DNA of 64,000 nt from Nocardioides sp. HDW12B (lineage in GTDB: Bacteria; Actinomycetota; Actinomycetes; Propionibacteriales; Nocardioidaceae). The position numbers and the translations under genes are program-made. Position 1 is the first letter of the stretch. The number at the start of each line of letters is the position of its first letter. Location: contig NZ_CP049867.1 of assembly GCF_011299595.1 (NCBI RefSeq), positions 3,720,001 through 3,784,000 of the forward strand, given 5' to 3'. The notes under the pieces were generated by a model. The model saw only the letters and a list, made by a program, of their open reading frames with translations. It ran no database searches and was not told the DNA's origin. Positions 42,802 to 51,077 of the stretch are shown piece by piece.

Positions 42802-43132
42802 GGCTGCTGCCTCCAAAGAGTTGAGTTGCCCGATCCTGCCACGGCGAGGTCGTTCATCCACAGGTCGGGCGCCCTGGAGGAATTCACCGAGGAGGAGGAC
42901 ATGGGAATTACAGGGTTAGTCGTAGCACCGGTGGAAACTGTGGAGAACCCATGTCGGTGCTGGTCAGCGGCCAGAAGTTGTTCGACGGGGCCTGTGGACG
43001 ACGCGCCGGGAACAGCGGCCCGGGTGGGGACGACGCCGCGGCCGTCCCCGGCGAACCACATGTTCTCCACAGGCTCTCCCGCGCTCGTCGACGGCCGCCC
43101 CCAGGTGGGTGCACATCTTCCACCGGTGTAGT
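42802..43132. other. Candidate chromosomal origin (oriC) between dnaN and dnaA
   Basis: A 331-bp non-coding gap, relatively AT-rich for this genome, with DnaA-box-like sequences at 42854-42862 (TCATCCACA), 42939-42947 (TGTGGAGAA), 42993-43001 (two mismatches) and 43063-43071 (TTCTCCACA). No perfect TTATCCACA is present. The position between dnaA and dnaN is where most actinobacterial origins lie. A CACCGGTGTAGTT sequence near the dnaA end (43122) is shared with the 25.1-kb cluster. Confidence 0.6.
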
Positions 43133-44620
43133 TCATCCCTGCTGGGCCTGCTGCTTGATGCGGTTGGTCAGCTCGGTGACGGTGTTGAACGTGCTGCGCC
43201 GCTCGGCGAGCTCGTCGCGGATCCGGTTGTTGGCGTACATCACCGTGGTGTGGTCGCGGCCGCCGAACTGCTGCCCGATCTTCGGCAGCGACAGGTCGGT
43301 GAGCTCGCGGCACAGGTACATCGCGATCTGGCGGCCGGTGACGAGGTTGCGCGAGCGGCTGGGCCCGCAGAGGTCGTCGATCGACAGCCCGAAGTACGAC
43401 GCGGTCTGGGCGATGATCAGCGGCGCGGTGATCTCGGGCTCGTTGCCGTGCGGGATCAGGTCCTTGAGCACGATCTCGGTGAGCGTGAGGTCGACCGGCT
43501 GCCCGTTGAGGCTCGCGAAGGCCGTGACCCGGATGAGGGCGCCCTCGAGCTCGCGGATGTTGGTCTGGATCTTGCTGGCGATGAACTCGAGCACGTCCGG
43601 CGGTGCGGTCAGCCGCTCGATGGCGGCCTTCTTGCGCAGGATCGCGATGCGCGTCTCCAGGTCCGGCGGCTGCACGTCGGTGATGAGGCCCCACTCGAAG
43701 CGGTTGCGCAGCCGGTCCTCGAGCGCCTCGAGGCGCTTGGGCGGACGGTCGGAGGTGATGACGATCTGCTTGTTCGCGTTGTGGAGGGTGTTGAACGTGT
43801 GGAAGAACTCCTCCTGCGTCTGGATCTTGCCCTCGAGGAACTGGATGTCGTCGATGAGCAGGACGTCGACGTCGCGGTAGCGTCGGTGGAACATCGAGGT
43901 CTTGTCGTCGCGGATCGCGTTGATGAACTCGTTGGTGAACTCCTCGCTGGACACGTAGCGCACCCGCGCGCCGGCGACGAGGCTGCGGACGTAGTGACCG
44001 ATCGCGTGGAGCAGGTGGGTCTTGCCCAGCCCCGAGCCGCCGTAGATCAGCAGCGGGTTGTAGGCGCGCCCGGGGGCCTCGGCCGCGGCGACCGCCGCGG
44101 CGTGGGCGAAGCGGTTGGACGAGCCGATGACGAAGGTCTCGAAGATGTACTTCGGGTTCAGCCGCGCCTCGACGATGCTGCCGGTCGGACGCCCCATGCC
44201 GTAGCCGTCGTCGACACCTCGATTTGTCGACTTGTCGGGAAAGGTATCCGTCGACATGGAGACCGGGACCGGGGCGGGCTCGAGCGTGGAGGCGGGCTCC
44301 GCGGGGACCGGGAGGTTGTCGTCGACCTCGACCTGGAGGCGGATCGAGCGGCCGAAGGCGTCGGCGAGCGCGTCCTCGAGCCAGGTGCGCAGGCGGCCCT
44401 CGAGCCGGGTGCGGGTGAACTCGTCCCCCACCGCGATCGTGGCGATGTTGTCGCGCAGGTGCCGCGGCTGGCTGGCGTTGAGCCACACGCGCTGGTTCGG
44501 CGGCAGGTTCTCCACCAGCTGGCGCCAGACCCGGAGCAGGTCGTCCGGTGGGGTGGGGGAGGCGCCGGTCGCCGTGGGGTTCTCGGGGGGAATGCCTGGG
44601 GGGTTGCCGCCGAACGTCAC
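43133..44620 (-). CDS. dnaA: Chromosomal replication initiator DnaA
   Basis: A 495-residue initiator. Domain I is about 25-100, a variable linker about 101-150, the AAA+ domain about 155-370 with Walker A GGSGLGKT (194-201) and Walker [11 protein letters not shown], and the C-terminal domain IV with the DNA-binding signature [14 protein letters not shown] 44620 (MTFGGNPPG) is chosen because the longer in-frame frame upstream crosses a perfect DnaA box at 44736-44744 and lacks a ribosome site. Expression is probably autoregulated by that box. Confidence 0.97.
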   Translation of the reverse strand: MTFGGNPPGIPPENPTATGASPTPPDDLLRVWRQLVENLPPNQRVWLNASQPRHLRDNIATIAVGDEFTRTRLEGRLRTWLEDALADAFGRSIRLQVEVDDNLPVPAEPASTLEPAPVPVSMSTDTFPDKSTNRGVDDGYGMGRPTGSIVEARLNPKYIFETFVIGSSNRFAHAAAVAAAEAPGRAYNPLLIYGGSGLGKTHLLHAIGHYVRSLVAGARVRYVSSEEFTNEFINAIRDDKTSMFHRRYRDVDVLLIDDIQFLEGKIQTQEEFFHTFNTLHNANKQIVITSDRPPKRLEALEDRLRNRFEWGLITDVQPPDLETRIAILRKKAAIERLTAPPDVLEFIASKIQTNIRELEGALIRVTAFASLNGQPVDLTLTEIVLKDLIPHGNEPEITAPLIIAQTASYFGLSIDDLCGPSRSRNLVTGRQIAMYLCRELTDLSLPKIGQQFGGRDHTTVMYANNRIRDELAERRSTFNTVTELTNRIKQQAQQG

Positions 44621-44735
44621 GTCGGTTTCGCGTCCTCTCCTGGGCCGAACCGGGGCGCGGCACCCGGGGGCGGCGCGGCCGGGACGACGTGGTGCTCCGA
44701 GGGCGGGGTGCCTCGTGAGGTGGTCGTCCACACCC

Positions 44736-44744
44736 TTATCCACA
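44736..44744 (+). promoter_or_regulatory. Perfect DnaA box upstream of dnaA
   Basis: TTATCCACA, the consensus DnaA box, 116 bp before the dnaA start and downstream of the predicted promoter. A one-mismatch copy TTCTCCACA is at 44953-44961. Likely used for dnaA autorepression and/or as part of the origin. Confidence 0.8.
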
Positions 44745-44918
44745 GGTTGTGCAGCGTGGGAGGGGTCTGGTGTCTCCGGCGAGGACCAGGCGCCTTGGAT
44801 CGTTCCAGCCGTGGCCCGGCGCGGCGCTCGGCCGGTGCAGGACCGGGGGAGCGAGAGGTGTCGCGGGGGCGTGCAGGACGGTCGACGAGCCAGAGGGGGA
44901 AGTCTCGGGGAGGGGGTG

Positions 44919-44948
44919 AACCTAACAAGGGAATCACCCGGGGATCAA
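44919..44948 (-). promoter_or_regulatory. Predicted dnaA promoter
   Basis: On the minus strand TTGATC (44948-44943) and TAGGTT (44924-44919) are separated by 18 bp, a good housekeeping promoter. It would give a leader of about 290 bases containing the DnaA box. The 598-bp gap between dnaA and rpmH (44621-45218) also holds the rpmH promoter and an 11-bp tandem repeat. Confidence 0.55.
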
Positions 44949-45014
44949 GGAGTTCTCCACAGGCTGGATGGTGCACCGACGAGGCGTGGACAGCTCCGGC
45001 GGACCGCCCCGTCC

Positions 45015-45054
45015 CGGCCCGCTCCCGGTCCGCTCCCGGTCCGCTCCCGGTCCG
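45015..45054. repeat. 11-bp tandem repeat in the dnaA-rpmH gap
   Basis: Four units starting at 45015, 45026, 45037 and 45048 of CGGTCCGCTCC type (first unit CGGCCCGCTCC, last incomplete). It abuts the -35 of the rpmH promoter. Confidence 0.85.
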
Positions 45055-45056
45055 GT

Positions 45057-45086
45057 TTGACCCTCGTCAGGCCCACGCCGTACCGT
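45057..45086 (+). promoter_or_regulatory. Predicted rpmH promoter
   Basis: TTGACC (45057-45062), an 18-bp spacer and TACCGT (45081-45086) give a plausible housekeeping promoter about 130 bp upstream of rpmH, the usual strong promoter of the rpmH-rnpA operon. Confidence 0.55.
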
Positions 45087-45218
45087 GGAGCAGACGACCG
45101 GATCGTCGAGTGCCGCATGTCCACAGCGCCACGGGCCGCCCGCCCGTCGGGGTCACCGACGTGCTCGAGCACCCCGGTCCTTCCAGACTGTCTCATTCCT
45201 CGACACCCGGAGATACTC

Positions 45219-45356
45219 GTGAGCAAGCGGACCTACCAGCCGAACAACCGTCGCCGCGCCAGGACGCACGGCTTCCGCCTGCGCATGCGCACCCGCGCCG
45301 GCCGCGCCATCCTGTCCACGCGTCGCAGCAAGGGCCGCAAGCGCCTCTCCGTCTGA
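45219..45356 (+). CDS. rpmH: 50S ribosomal protein L34
   Basis: A 45-residue, very basic ribosomal protein ([19 protein letters not shown] start, GRKRLSV end), textbook L34. GTG 45219 is preceded by a GGAGAT site. It is divergent from dnaA and the first gene of the rpmH-rnpA-yidD-yidC-jag-rsmG-parAB series. Confidence 0.97.
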   Translation: MSKRTYQPNNRRRARTHGFRLRMRTRAGRAILSTRRSKGRKRLSV

Positions 45357-45417
45357 GGCGGGGACCTGGTGCCCCCGGTGCCCCCCGTGACCTCGGAGCC
45401 TCGCGCGTCGCACGTCT

Positions 45418-45435
45418 GGCTGCGCGCGCGCAGCC
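45418..45435 (+). terminator. GC palindrome between rpmH and rnpA
   Basis: An 18-bp perfect inverted repeat (GGCTGCGCG with its complement), 61 bp after the rpmH stop. It can form a hairpin that may attenuate transcription into rnpA, keeping L34 mRNA more abundant than RnpA mRNA, or mark RNase processing. Confidence 0.55.
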
Positions 45436-45456
45436 GCGCGCGGAACGGCTGAGCCC

Positions 45457-45819
45457 GTGCTCGCGCGCCCGCACCGTCTGACCGGTGCCCAGGACTTCGG
45501 CTCGACCGTACGCCGCGGCGCGCGCGCCGGGTCCGGCACCCTCGTCGGGCACCTGCTCGTGGAGCCCGACGCCGGCCCGCCCCGCGTGGGGTTCGTCGTG
45601 AGTCGTGCCGTGGGCAATGCGGTTGTGCGCAACCGGACCCAGCGCCGCCTCCGGCACCTGGTGGCCGACCGGCTCGACACCCTGCCTCCGGGCGCCACCC
45701 TCGTGGTGCGGGCGCTCCCGGCCGCTGCGGCGGCCGACGCGGAGCGGCTGGGGAACGACCTCGACCACGTGCTGCGGCGCGTCGGACGGTCCCGGACCGC
45801 CGTCGAGGTGGACGCGTGA
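45457..45819 (+). CDS. rnpA: Ribonuclease P protein component
   Basis: A 120-residue basic protein that assists the RNase P RNA in cutting tRNA 5' leaders. The RNR signature is [16 protein letters not shown] (residues 51-66) and the early RLTGAQDF motif is present. GTG 45457 lies 100 bp after rpmH. Its last 4 bp overlap yidD. Confidence 0.95.
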   Translation: MLARPHRLTGAQDFGSTVRRGARAGSGTLVGHLLVEPDAGPPRVGFVVSRAVGNAVVRNRTQRRLRHLVADRLDTLPPGATLVVRALPAAAAADAERLGNDLDHVLRRVGRSRTAVEVDA

Positions 45820-46070
45820 GGTACCTGCTCATCGGCTTCCTCCGGGCCTACCGCCTCCTCATCAGCCCGCTCTACGGCCAGGTCTGCCGCTTCCACCCGT
45901 CGTGCTCGGCGTACGCCCTCGAGGCGGTCACCGTGCACGGCAGTCTGAGAGGCTCATGGCTGGCCGGACGCCGGATCGTGCGCTGCCACCCGTGGAACCC
46001 GGGCGGCTACGACCCGGTCCCGCCCCGCACCACCACCACCGACCCTGACTCGAGGAGCCAGCGTGTTTGA
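45816..46070 (+). CDS. yidD: Membrane protein insertion efficiency factor YidD
   Basis: An 84-residue protein with the YidD signature [28 protein letters not shown] and [21 protein letters not shown]. YidD sits at the membrane and helps YidC insert proteins. It overlaps rnpA by 4 bp and yidC by 8 bp. Confidence 0.95.
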   Translation: MRYLLIGFLRAYRLLISPLYGQVCRFHPSCSAYALEAVTVHGSLRGSWLAGRRIVRCHPWNPGGYDPVPPRTTTTDPDSRSQRV

Positions 46071-47091
46071 CGCGATCGGTTCGTTCTTCGGCGCCATCCT
46101 GACGCCGCTCTACTGGATCACCTCGCTGGTCCTCTCGGGCTTCCACAGCGTCTTCGGCGCGATCTTCGGTGACGCCTCCGGCGCCTCCTGGGCGCTGTCG
46201 ATCGTCGGTCTGACCCTGGTGGTCCGGGCCTCGCTGATCCCGCTGTTCGTCAAGCAGATCAAGTCCAGCCGCAACATGCAGCTGATCCAGCCGCGGGTGC
46301 GCGAGCTGCAGAAGAAGTACAAGCACGACCGGGAGCGTCTCGCCCAGGAGCAGATGAAGCTCTACAAGGACACGAACACCAACCCGTTCTCCGCGTGCCT
46401 CCCGCTGCTGCTGCAGATGCCGATCTTCCTGGCTCTCTTCCACCTCATCGACAGCGCTGCCAACGGCGAGAAGAAGGGCGTGCTCACCCAGAAGCAGGTC
46501 GACCAGCTCTCCTCGGCCGAGCTCTTCGGTGCCCGCATCGCCGACACGTTCCTCGGCGCCTCGGGTGACGCCGCCACCCAGGTCAAGCTGCTCGCCGCCG
46601 TGCTCGTCGTCGCGATGACCGCGACGACGTTCCTCACGCAGCGCCAGCTGATGACCAAGAACATGCCGGCCGACGCGCTCACCGGCCAGTACGCCCAGCA
46701 GCAGAAGCTGCTGCTCTACGTGCTCCCCCTCGTCTTCGCCGTCGGCGGCATCGCCTTCCCCATCGGTGTCCTCCTCTACTGGACGACGTCGAACCTGTGG
46801 ACGATGGGCCAGCAGTTCTACGTGATCCGCAACAACCCGGTCCCCGGCACCCCGGCCGCCAAGGCCAAGGAGGACCGGGACGCGGCGAAGCGGCGCAAGA
46901 AGGGCCTGCCCGACGAGCCCGCCGCCGGCACCACGCTGACCGCGACCGAGACGCCGGCGCCGCCCGCCCCGCCGCGGCAGCAGCCGAAGAAGCAGACCCG
47001 TGAGCAGCGGCGCAAGCAGGGACCGCCGCGGGCTCCACGGCAGGCTGCACCCCGCCGACCCGGGCCGTCCGAGCAGAAGAACCCGGACTGA
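46063..47091 (+). CDS. yidC: Membrane protein insertase YidC/OxaA
   Basis: A 342-residue insertase with five hydrophobic segments. The conserved positively charged groove Arg is in [14 protein letters not shown], followed by the cytoplasmic hairpin ([22 protein letters not shown]) and [20 protein letters not shown]. The C-terminal 80 residues are Lys/Arg/Pro-rich and cytoplasmic (the usual ribosome-binding tail). GTG 46063 overlaps yidD. Confidence 0.95.
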   Translation: MFDAIGSFFGAILTPLYWITSLVLSGFHSVFGAIFGDASGASWALSIVGLTLVVRASLIPLFVKQIKSSRNMQLIQPRVRELQKKYKHDRERLAQEQMKLYKDTNTNPFSACLPLLLQMPIFLALFHLIDSAANGEKKGVLTQKQVDQLSSAELFGARIADTFLGASGDAATQVKLLAAVLVVAMTATTFLTQRQLMTKNMPADALTGQYAQQQKLLLYVLPLVFAVGGIAFPIGVLLYWTTSNLWTMGQQFYVIRNNPVPGTPAAKAKEDRDAAKRRKKGLPDEPAAGTTLTATETPAPPAPPRQQPKKQTREQRRKQGPPRAPRQAAPRRPGPSEQKNPD

Positions 47092-47193
47092 CCCCCCACC
47101 GACCACCGGGAGCAGCACCACCCGCTCCCCCGCCCGGCCGCCGGGCGACCACCCGCTGCCCCCGCGGCAGCGCCAACGTTGAGGAGCACCCCC

Positions 47194-47793
47194 GTGAGTG
47201 ACCAGACCACCACCCAGACCGACGACGTCGTCGACGACGGCGTGGAGAGCGACGACTCCGTCGAGACCGCCGGCTCGGACGAGGCCACCGAGGCCACCGA
47301 GACCGACGCCCCGGCGGCGACCAGCAGCAAGGTCGAGCAGCTCGAGCGCGAGGGCGACATCGCCGCCGACTACCTCGAGGAGCTCCTCGACATCGCCGAC
47401 TTCGACGGCGACCTGGACATGGACGTCGAGAACGGCCGCGCCTCGGTGTCGATCGTCGGCGGCGACCTGGGCCGTCTCGTGGGCGAGCGCGGCGAGGTCC
47501 TCGACGCGCTCCAGGAGCTGACCCGTCTGGCGGTGCTGCGCGAGACCGGCGACCGGTCCCGGCTGATGCTGGACATCGGCGGGCACCGCGCCCAGCGTCG
47601 TACGGAGCTGCAGGAGGTGGCGCGGGCCGCGGTCGCCGAGGTGCAGGCGTCCGGCGAGCCGAAGGCCCTGGAGCCGATGAACTCGTTCGAGCGCAAGGTC
47701 GTCCACGACGTCGTCGCCGAGGCCGGACTGGCCTCCGACTCCGACGGCGTCGAGCCGCGTCGCCACGTCGTCGTCCGGCCCGCCGAGGCCTGA
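47194..47793 (+). CDS. jag: Jag/KhpB-type RNA-binding protein (KH + R3H)
   Basis: A 199-residue cytoplasmic protein. Residues 1-55 are acidic and low-complexity; a KH domain follows (60-125) with the GxxG loop GERGEVLDAL; then an R3H domain (135-199) with SFERKVVHDVVAE and a C-terminal RRHVVVRPA. It binds RNA and in other Gram-positives affects cell elongation and small RNAs. GTG 47194 has a GAGGAG site. The stop is followed at once by the rsmG ATG (overlap of one base). Confidence 0.92.
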   Translation: MSDQTTTQTDDVVDDGVESDDSVETAGSDEATEATETDAPAATSSKVEQLEREGDIAADYLEELLDIADFDGDLDMDVENGRASVSIVGGDLGRLVGERGEVLDALQELTRLAVLRETGDRSRLMLDIGGHRAQRRTELQEVARAAVAEVQASGEPKALEPMNSFERKVVHDVVAEAGLASDSDGVEPRRHVVVRPAEA

Positions 47794-48452
47794 TGAACGA
47801 CCCTGTTTCACGTGGAACGCCCCCGCCGCCGCCCTCGGTCGCGGGGGTTTTCCATGCCCGCACCCCCCTGATCGAGGCGTACGCCGACTGGCTCGCCGGC
47901 CCGGGCATCGAGCGCGGCCTGATCGGCCCCCGTGAGCTGCCTCGCCTGTGGGACCGCCACGTCCTCAACTGCGCGGCCCTGGCGGCGGTGGTGGCGCCGG
48001 ACCGCCGGGTGGCGGACGTGGGCAGCGGTGCCGGCCTGCCGGGCCTCGTGCTCGCGATCGCCCGCCCCGACCTGCAGGTGACCCTCATCGAGCCCCTGCT
48101 GCGCCGGACGACCTTCCTGGAGGAGGTGGTCGCCGACCTCGGCCTCGGCGACCAGGTCGCGGTGGCGCGCGGGCGCGCCGAGGAGGTCCCCGGCCAGGGC
48201 ACGTTCGACGTGGTGACCTCCCGCGCCGTCGCCGCGCTCGACAAGCTGCTGCGCTGGTCGCTGCCGTTGTGCACCCCCGCGGGCGAGGTGCTGGCCCTCA
48301 AGGGGCGCAGCGCCCCGGACGAGATCGAGGCGGCGCGACCGGCGCTGCACCGGCTGCGGTGCGGCACCCCCGAGGTGCTCCTGGTCGAAAAGGACTGGCT
48401 TTCTTCACCGGTCACGGTGGTGCGAGTGGAAGCGCGTCCGGCGTCTCGTTAG
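47793..48452 (+). CDS. rsmG: 16S rRNA (guanine527-N7)-methyltransferase RsmG
   Basis: A 219-residue Rossmann methyltransferase (GidB) that modifies G527 of 16S rRNA. The SAM motif is VADVGSGAGLPGLVLAI (72-88), followed by the acidic motif VTLIEP and substrate motifs VTSRAVA. Loss of RsmG gives low-level streptomycin resistance. Its start codons encode a parS site (47804-47819). Confidence 0.95.
   Translation: MNDPVSRGTPPPPPSVAGVFHARTPLIEAYADWLAGPGIERGLIGPRELPRLWDRHVLNCAALAAVVAPDRRVADVGSGAGLPGLVLAIARPDLQVTLIEPLLRRTTFLEEVVADLGLGDQVAVARGRAEEVPGQGTFDVVTSRAVAALDKLLRWSLPLCTPAGEVLALKGRSAPDEIEAARPALHRLRCGTPEVLLVEKDWLSSPVTVVRVEARPASR
47804..47819. promoter_or_regulatory. parS site 1 (inside rsmG start)
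   Basis: TGTTTCACGTGGAACG, two mismatches from the 14-bp core GTTTCACGTGAAAC plus flanks. It is the ParB-binding centromere sequence and is located within the first 9 codons of rsmG. Confidence 0.8.
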
Positions 48453-48521
48453 GTTGGGCCGACAGCGCGACGCGGTCCCTCCGGGGCCGCTCCGCCCGGC
48501 CACGACGAGGAGGCACCCACC

Positions 48522-49835
48522 GTGTCAGTGCGACGCCCGACCGCTCAACCAGGCGTCCAGCGAGGGCTCGGGTGGCCGCAGAAGATGAAGGAGCTGGGTC
48601 GTTCGCGTCTCGGCTGGCCGGCCGCTCCGGCGGTCGCCCCGCGCCACTCCCTGCGCTCCACTCCCCCGCCGACACCCGCTCCCTCGGGCTCGGCAGCGCC
48701 GTCCGGGCTCGTCGGCGCGCCCGCTCCGTCCCCGTCCACGACCGGTGTTTCACGTGGAACGACCGACGACTCCGACGGCGGGACCGCCTCCGGCGCCCCG
48801 GGCGCTGTCAGCGCGACGGACGACGCCCCGGTGGCTCCGGACCCCACCGTTTCCCGTGAAACGGCCTCGATCCCGGCCCAGGCGGCGCCGGAGGAGATCG
48901 TGTCCGAGTCCACTCCCCTCGCGGCAGCCGTGCAGAAGCAGCTCCAGCTGCGTCGGGGCCTGCTGCAGCGCGAGAGCCTCCCCCGGCCGGACCGCGCGCG
49001 GGTCATGGTCGTCGCGAACCAGAAGGGCGGCGTGGGCAAGACCACGACCGCGGTGAACCTCGCCGCCGGGCTCGCCCAGGGCGGCCTGCGGGTGCTCGTC
49101 ATCGACCTCGACCCCCAGGGGAACGCCTCGACAGCCCTGGCGGTCGAGCACACGCGCGGCACGCTCTCGACGTACGACGCCCTCGTGGACGGCGTCCCAT
49201 TGTCCGAGGTGGCCCAGCCCTGCGAGGAGCTGCCCGGACTGATGGTCGTGCCGGCCACGATCGACCTGGCCGGCGCCGAGATCGAGCTGGTCAGCGTCGT
49301 TGCCCGGGAGAACCGCCTGCGTAAGGCGATCCTGGGCTGGGACCGGGTCTCCGGGGACGGGGAGGACCGCTTCGACTACGTCCTCATCGACTGCCCGCCC
49401 TCCCTGGGGCTGCTGACGCTCAACGCGCTCGTCGCCGCGGAGGAGCTGCTGCTGCCGATCCAGGCGGAGTACTACGCGCTCGAGGGCGTCGGCCAGCTGC
49501 TGGAGACCGTCGAGCTCGTCCGGGCGAACCTCAACCCCCGGCTGCGCATCAGCACCGTGCTGCTGACGATGTACGACGGCCGCACCCGGCTCTCCGCGGC
49601 CGTGGCCGACGAGGTGCGCGGCCACTTCGGTGACCGGGTGCTCAGCACCGCGATCCCCCGGGCCGTGCGGGTCTCCGAGGCCCCCAGCTACGCCCAGACC
49701 GTGATGACCTACGACCCGGCGTCGTCGGGTGCGCTGAGCTACCGCGAGGCCGCTCGTGAGCTGGCCCAGCAGGTGGAGAAGAAGGAAACGGAGCCCCACG
49801 TCGTGGCGGCCGGCAGCCAGGGAGGCACCGCATGA
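48522..49835 (+). CDS. parA: Chromosome partitioning ATPase ParA
   Basis: A Walker-type (MinD/ParA) ATPase that moves ParB-parS complexes. The P-loop is KGGVGKTT at 168-175 (signature Lys), then [14 protein letters not shown] and [10 protein letters not shown]. The full 437-residue frame carries a 160-residue low-complexity extension; two parS-like sites are written in it as VSRGT and VSRET. An internal start at GTG 48900, with a GGAGGAG site, would give a normal-length 311-residue protein. Mycobacterial ParA also has a VSRET-containing extension, so the long form is plausible. Confidence 0.93.
   Translation: MSVRRPTAQPGVQRGLGWPQKMKELGRSRLGWPAAPAVAPRHSLRSTPPPTPAPSGSAAPSGLVGAPAPSPSTTGVSRGTTDDSDGGTASGAPGAVSATDDAPVAPDPTVSRETASIPAQAAPEEIVSESTPLAAAVQKQLQLRRGLLQRESLPRPDRARVMVVANQKGGVGKTTTAVNLAAGLAQGGLRVLVIDLDPQGNASTALAVEHTRGTLSTYDALVDGVPLSEVAQPCEELPGLMVVPATIDLAGAEIELVSVVARENRLRKAILGWDRVSGDGEDRFDYVLIDCPPSLGLLTLNALVAAEELLLPIQAEYYALEGVGQLLETVELVRANLNPRLRISTVLLTMYDGRTRLSAAVADEVRGHFGDRVLSTAIPRAVRVSEAPSYAQTVMTYDPASSGALSYREAARELAQQVEKKETEPHVVAAGSQGGTA
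48746..48761. promoter_or_regulatory. parS site 2 (in the 5' part of parA)
   Basis: TGTTTCACGTGGAACG, identical in sequence to parS site 1, with the conserved core CACGTG. It lies in the N-terminal extension coding region. Confidence 0.8.
48848..48863. promoter_or_regulatory. Degenerate parS-like site 3
   Basis: CGTTTCCCGTGAAACG differs from the 14-bp core at one base (A to C in the centre). It is 102 bp after site 2, also in parA, and encodes VSRET. Confidence 0.6.
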
Positions 49836-50875
49836 GCACCAACCAGCGTCGGGGACTGGGACGAGGGCTCGGCTCCCTGATCCCCACCGCACCGGTGAAC
49901 GACGAGGACACCGGGGGCACCACGACCGCGACCCTGGCGCCGGGGGAGACGGCACCGCCGCGCCAGGCCACCCCGACGGACTGGATCGGTCGCATCGACC
50001 CTCCGGCCGCCGAGGGTGAGGCGACCGCCTCCGACGCCGTCGAGACCGGCCCCGCACCGGTGGCCGGCGCCCACTTCGCCGAGCTGTCGGTCACCGACAT
50101 CCGGCCCAACCCGCGCCAGCCGCGCGAGGTCTTCGACGAGGAGGCCCTCACCGAGCTCGTCGACTCGATCACCGAGGTGGGCCTGCTGCAGCCGGTCGTG
50201 GTGCGTCCCGCGGTCGGCGGCGGCTACGAGCTGATCATGGGGGAGCGGCGCTGGCGCGCGACCCAGCGTGCGGGCCTCACCACGATCCCGGCGATCGTGC
50301 GCGACACCACTGACGACGACCTGCTGCGCGACGCCCTGCTCGAGAACCTGCACCGGGCCCAGCTCAACCCGCTCGAGGAGGCAGCCGCCTACCAGCAGCT
50401 CCTCGACGACTTCGGGTGCACCCAGGAGGAGCTCTCCCGCCGGATCGGCCGCAGCCGACCCCAGATCAGCAACACGCTGCGCCTGCTCAAGCTGTCGCCG
50501 GCCGTCCAGCGTCGCGTCGCCGCCGGTGTGCTGTCGGCCGGCCACGCACGCACGCTGGTCTCGGTCCCGGAGGCGACCCTGCAGGACCGGCTCGCCGAGC
50601 GGGTCGTGGCCGAGGGCATCTCCGTCCGCGCGCTCGAGGAGATCGTGGCGGTGGGGGAGTACGGCGGCGACGCCGCGCCCCGGGTCCGTCGGGCCAAGCC
50701 GGTGGCACCGCACGCGGCCGAGGTCGCCCAGCGGCTCTCGGACCTCTACGAGACGCGGGTCAAGGTCGACCTGGGGCAGCGCAAGGGGCGCATCACCATC
50801 GAGTTCGCCTCGCTGGCCGACCTCGAGCGCATCGTGGCCACGATGGACCCCCGGGGAGCCGGGCACACGGAGTAA
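49832..50875 (+). CDS. parB: Chromosome partitioning protein ParB (CTPase)
   Basis: A 347-residue protein. After a 75-residue variable head, the Noc/ParB N domain carries the CTP-binding motifs ([27 protein letters not shown]), then an HTH parS-binding domain ([21 protein letters not shown]) and a C-terminal dimer domain ([10 protein letters not shown]). It overlaps parA by 4 bp. Confidence 0.96.
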   Translation: MSTNQRRGLGRGLGSLIPTAPVNDEDTGGTTTATLAPGETAPPRQATPTDWIGRIDPPAAEGEATASDAVETGPAPVAGAHFAELSVTDIRPNPRQPREVFDEEALTELVDSITEVGLLQPVVVRPAVGGGYELIMGERRWRATQRAGLTTIPAIVRDTTDDDLLRDALLENLHRAQLNPLEEAAAYQQLLDDFGCTQEELSRRIGRSRPQISNTLRLLKLSPAVQRRVAAGVLSAGHARTLVSVPEATLQDRLAERVVAEGISVRALEEIVAVGEYGGDAAPRVRRAKPVAPHAAEVAQRLSDLYETRVKVDLGQRKGRITIEFASLADLERIVATMDPRGAGHTE

Positions 50876-50878
50876 CAA

Positions 50879-50972
50879 GTCGCTTTGTCGACAAAGCGAC
50901 CTGACGACACATTGATTCGTCGCTTCACTGACACATCGATAGGTCGATGAGTCACTCAGTCGACCGGTCGAC
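50879..50972. promoter_or_regulatory. Palindrome block between parB and DUF445
   Basis: Three perfect palindromes in 94 bp: a 22-bp one at 50879-50900 (around TTTGTCGACAAA), an 11-bp TGAGTCACTCA at 50948-50958 and a 14-bp GTCGACCGGTCGAC at 50959-50972. A parS site follows at 50977-50990. A degenerate direct repeat (CTGACGACACATTGATTCGTCG versus CTGACACATCGATAGGTCG) lies between the first two. The first one can act as the parB terminator. Confidence 0.7.
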
Positions 50973-50975
50973 GTC

Positions 50976-50991
50976 CGCTTCACGTGAAACC
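50976..50991. promoter_or_regulatory. parS site 4 downstream of parB
   Basis: CGCTTCACGTGAAACC; the 14-bp core at 50977-50990 has a single mismatch (T to C) from GTTTCACGTGAAAC. It is the only site here outside a gene. Confidence 0.8.
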
Positions 50992-51065
50992 GGCGCGTTG
51001 ACCTCGGTCGGCGTGCCGGTCGTCACAACCTGACGCCATCGGCCTCGGGAGCAGGCGATTGTGGC

Positions 51066-51071
51066 TAGGCT
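51066..51071 (+). promoter_or_regulatory. -10 element (TAGGCT) for a leaderless DUF445 mRNA
   Basis: TAGGCT fits TANNNT and ends 6 bases before GTG 51078, with no Shine-Dalgarno sequence in between. Same arrangement as at 29694. Confidence 0.6.
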
Positions 51072-51077
51072 CGGCCG

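Noticed and set aside
42901-43131. 76-codon plus-strand frame in the candidate oriC beginning with ATG after GAGGAGGAGG
   Set aside because: The ribosome-site-like sequence is striking, but the product has no family resemblance, lies across DnaA-box-like sites and would run against dnaA; most likely chance.
43109-45481. Long plus-strand frame opposite dnaA and across the dnaA-rpmH gap
   Set aside because: It crosses the predicted promoters and rpmH, and mirrors dnaA in the antisense frame.
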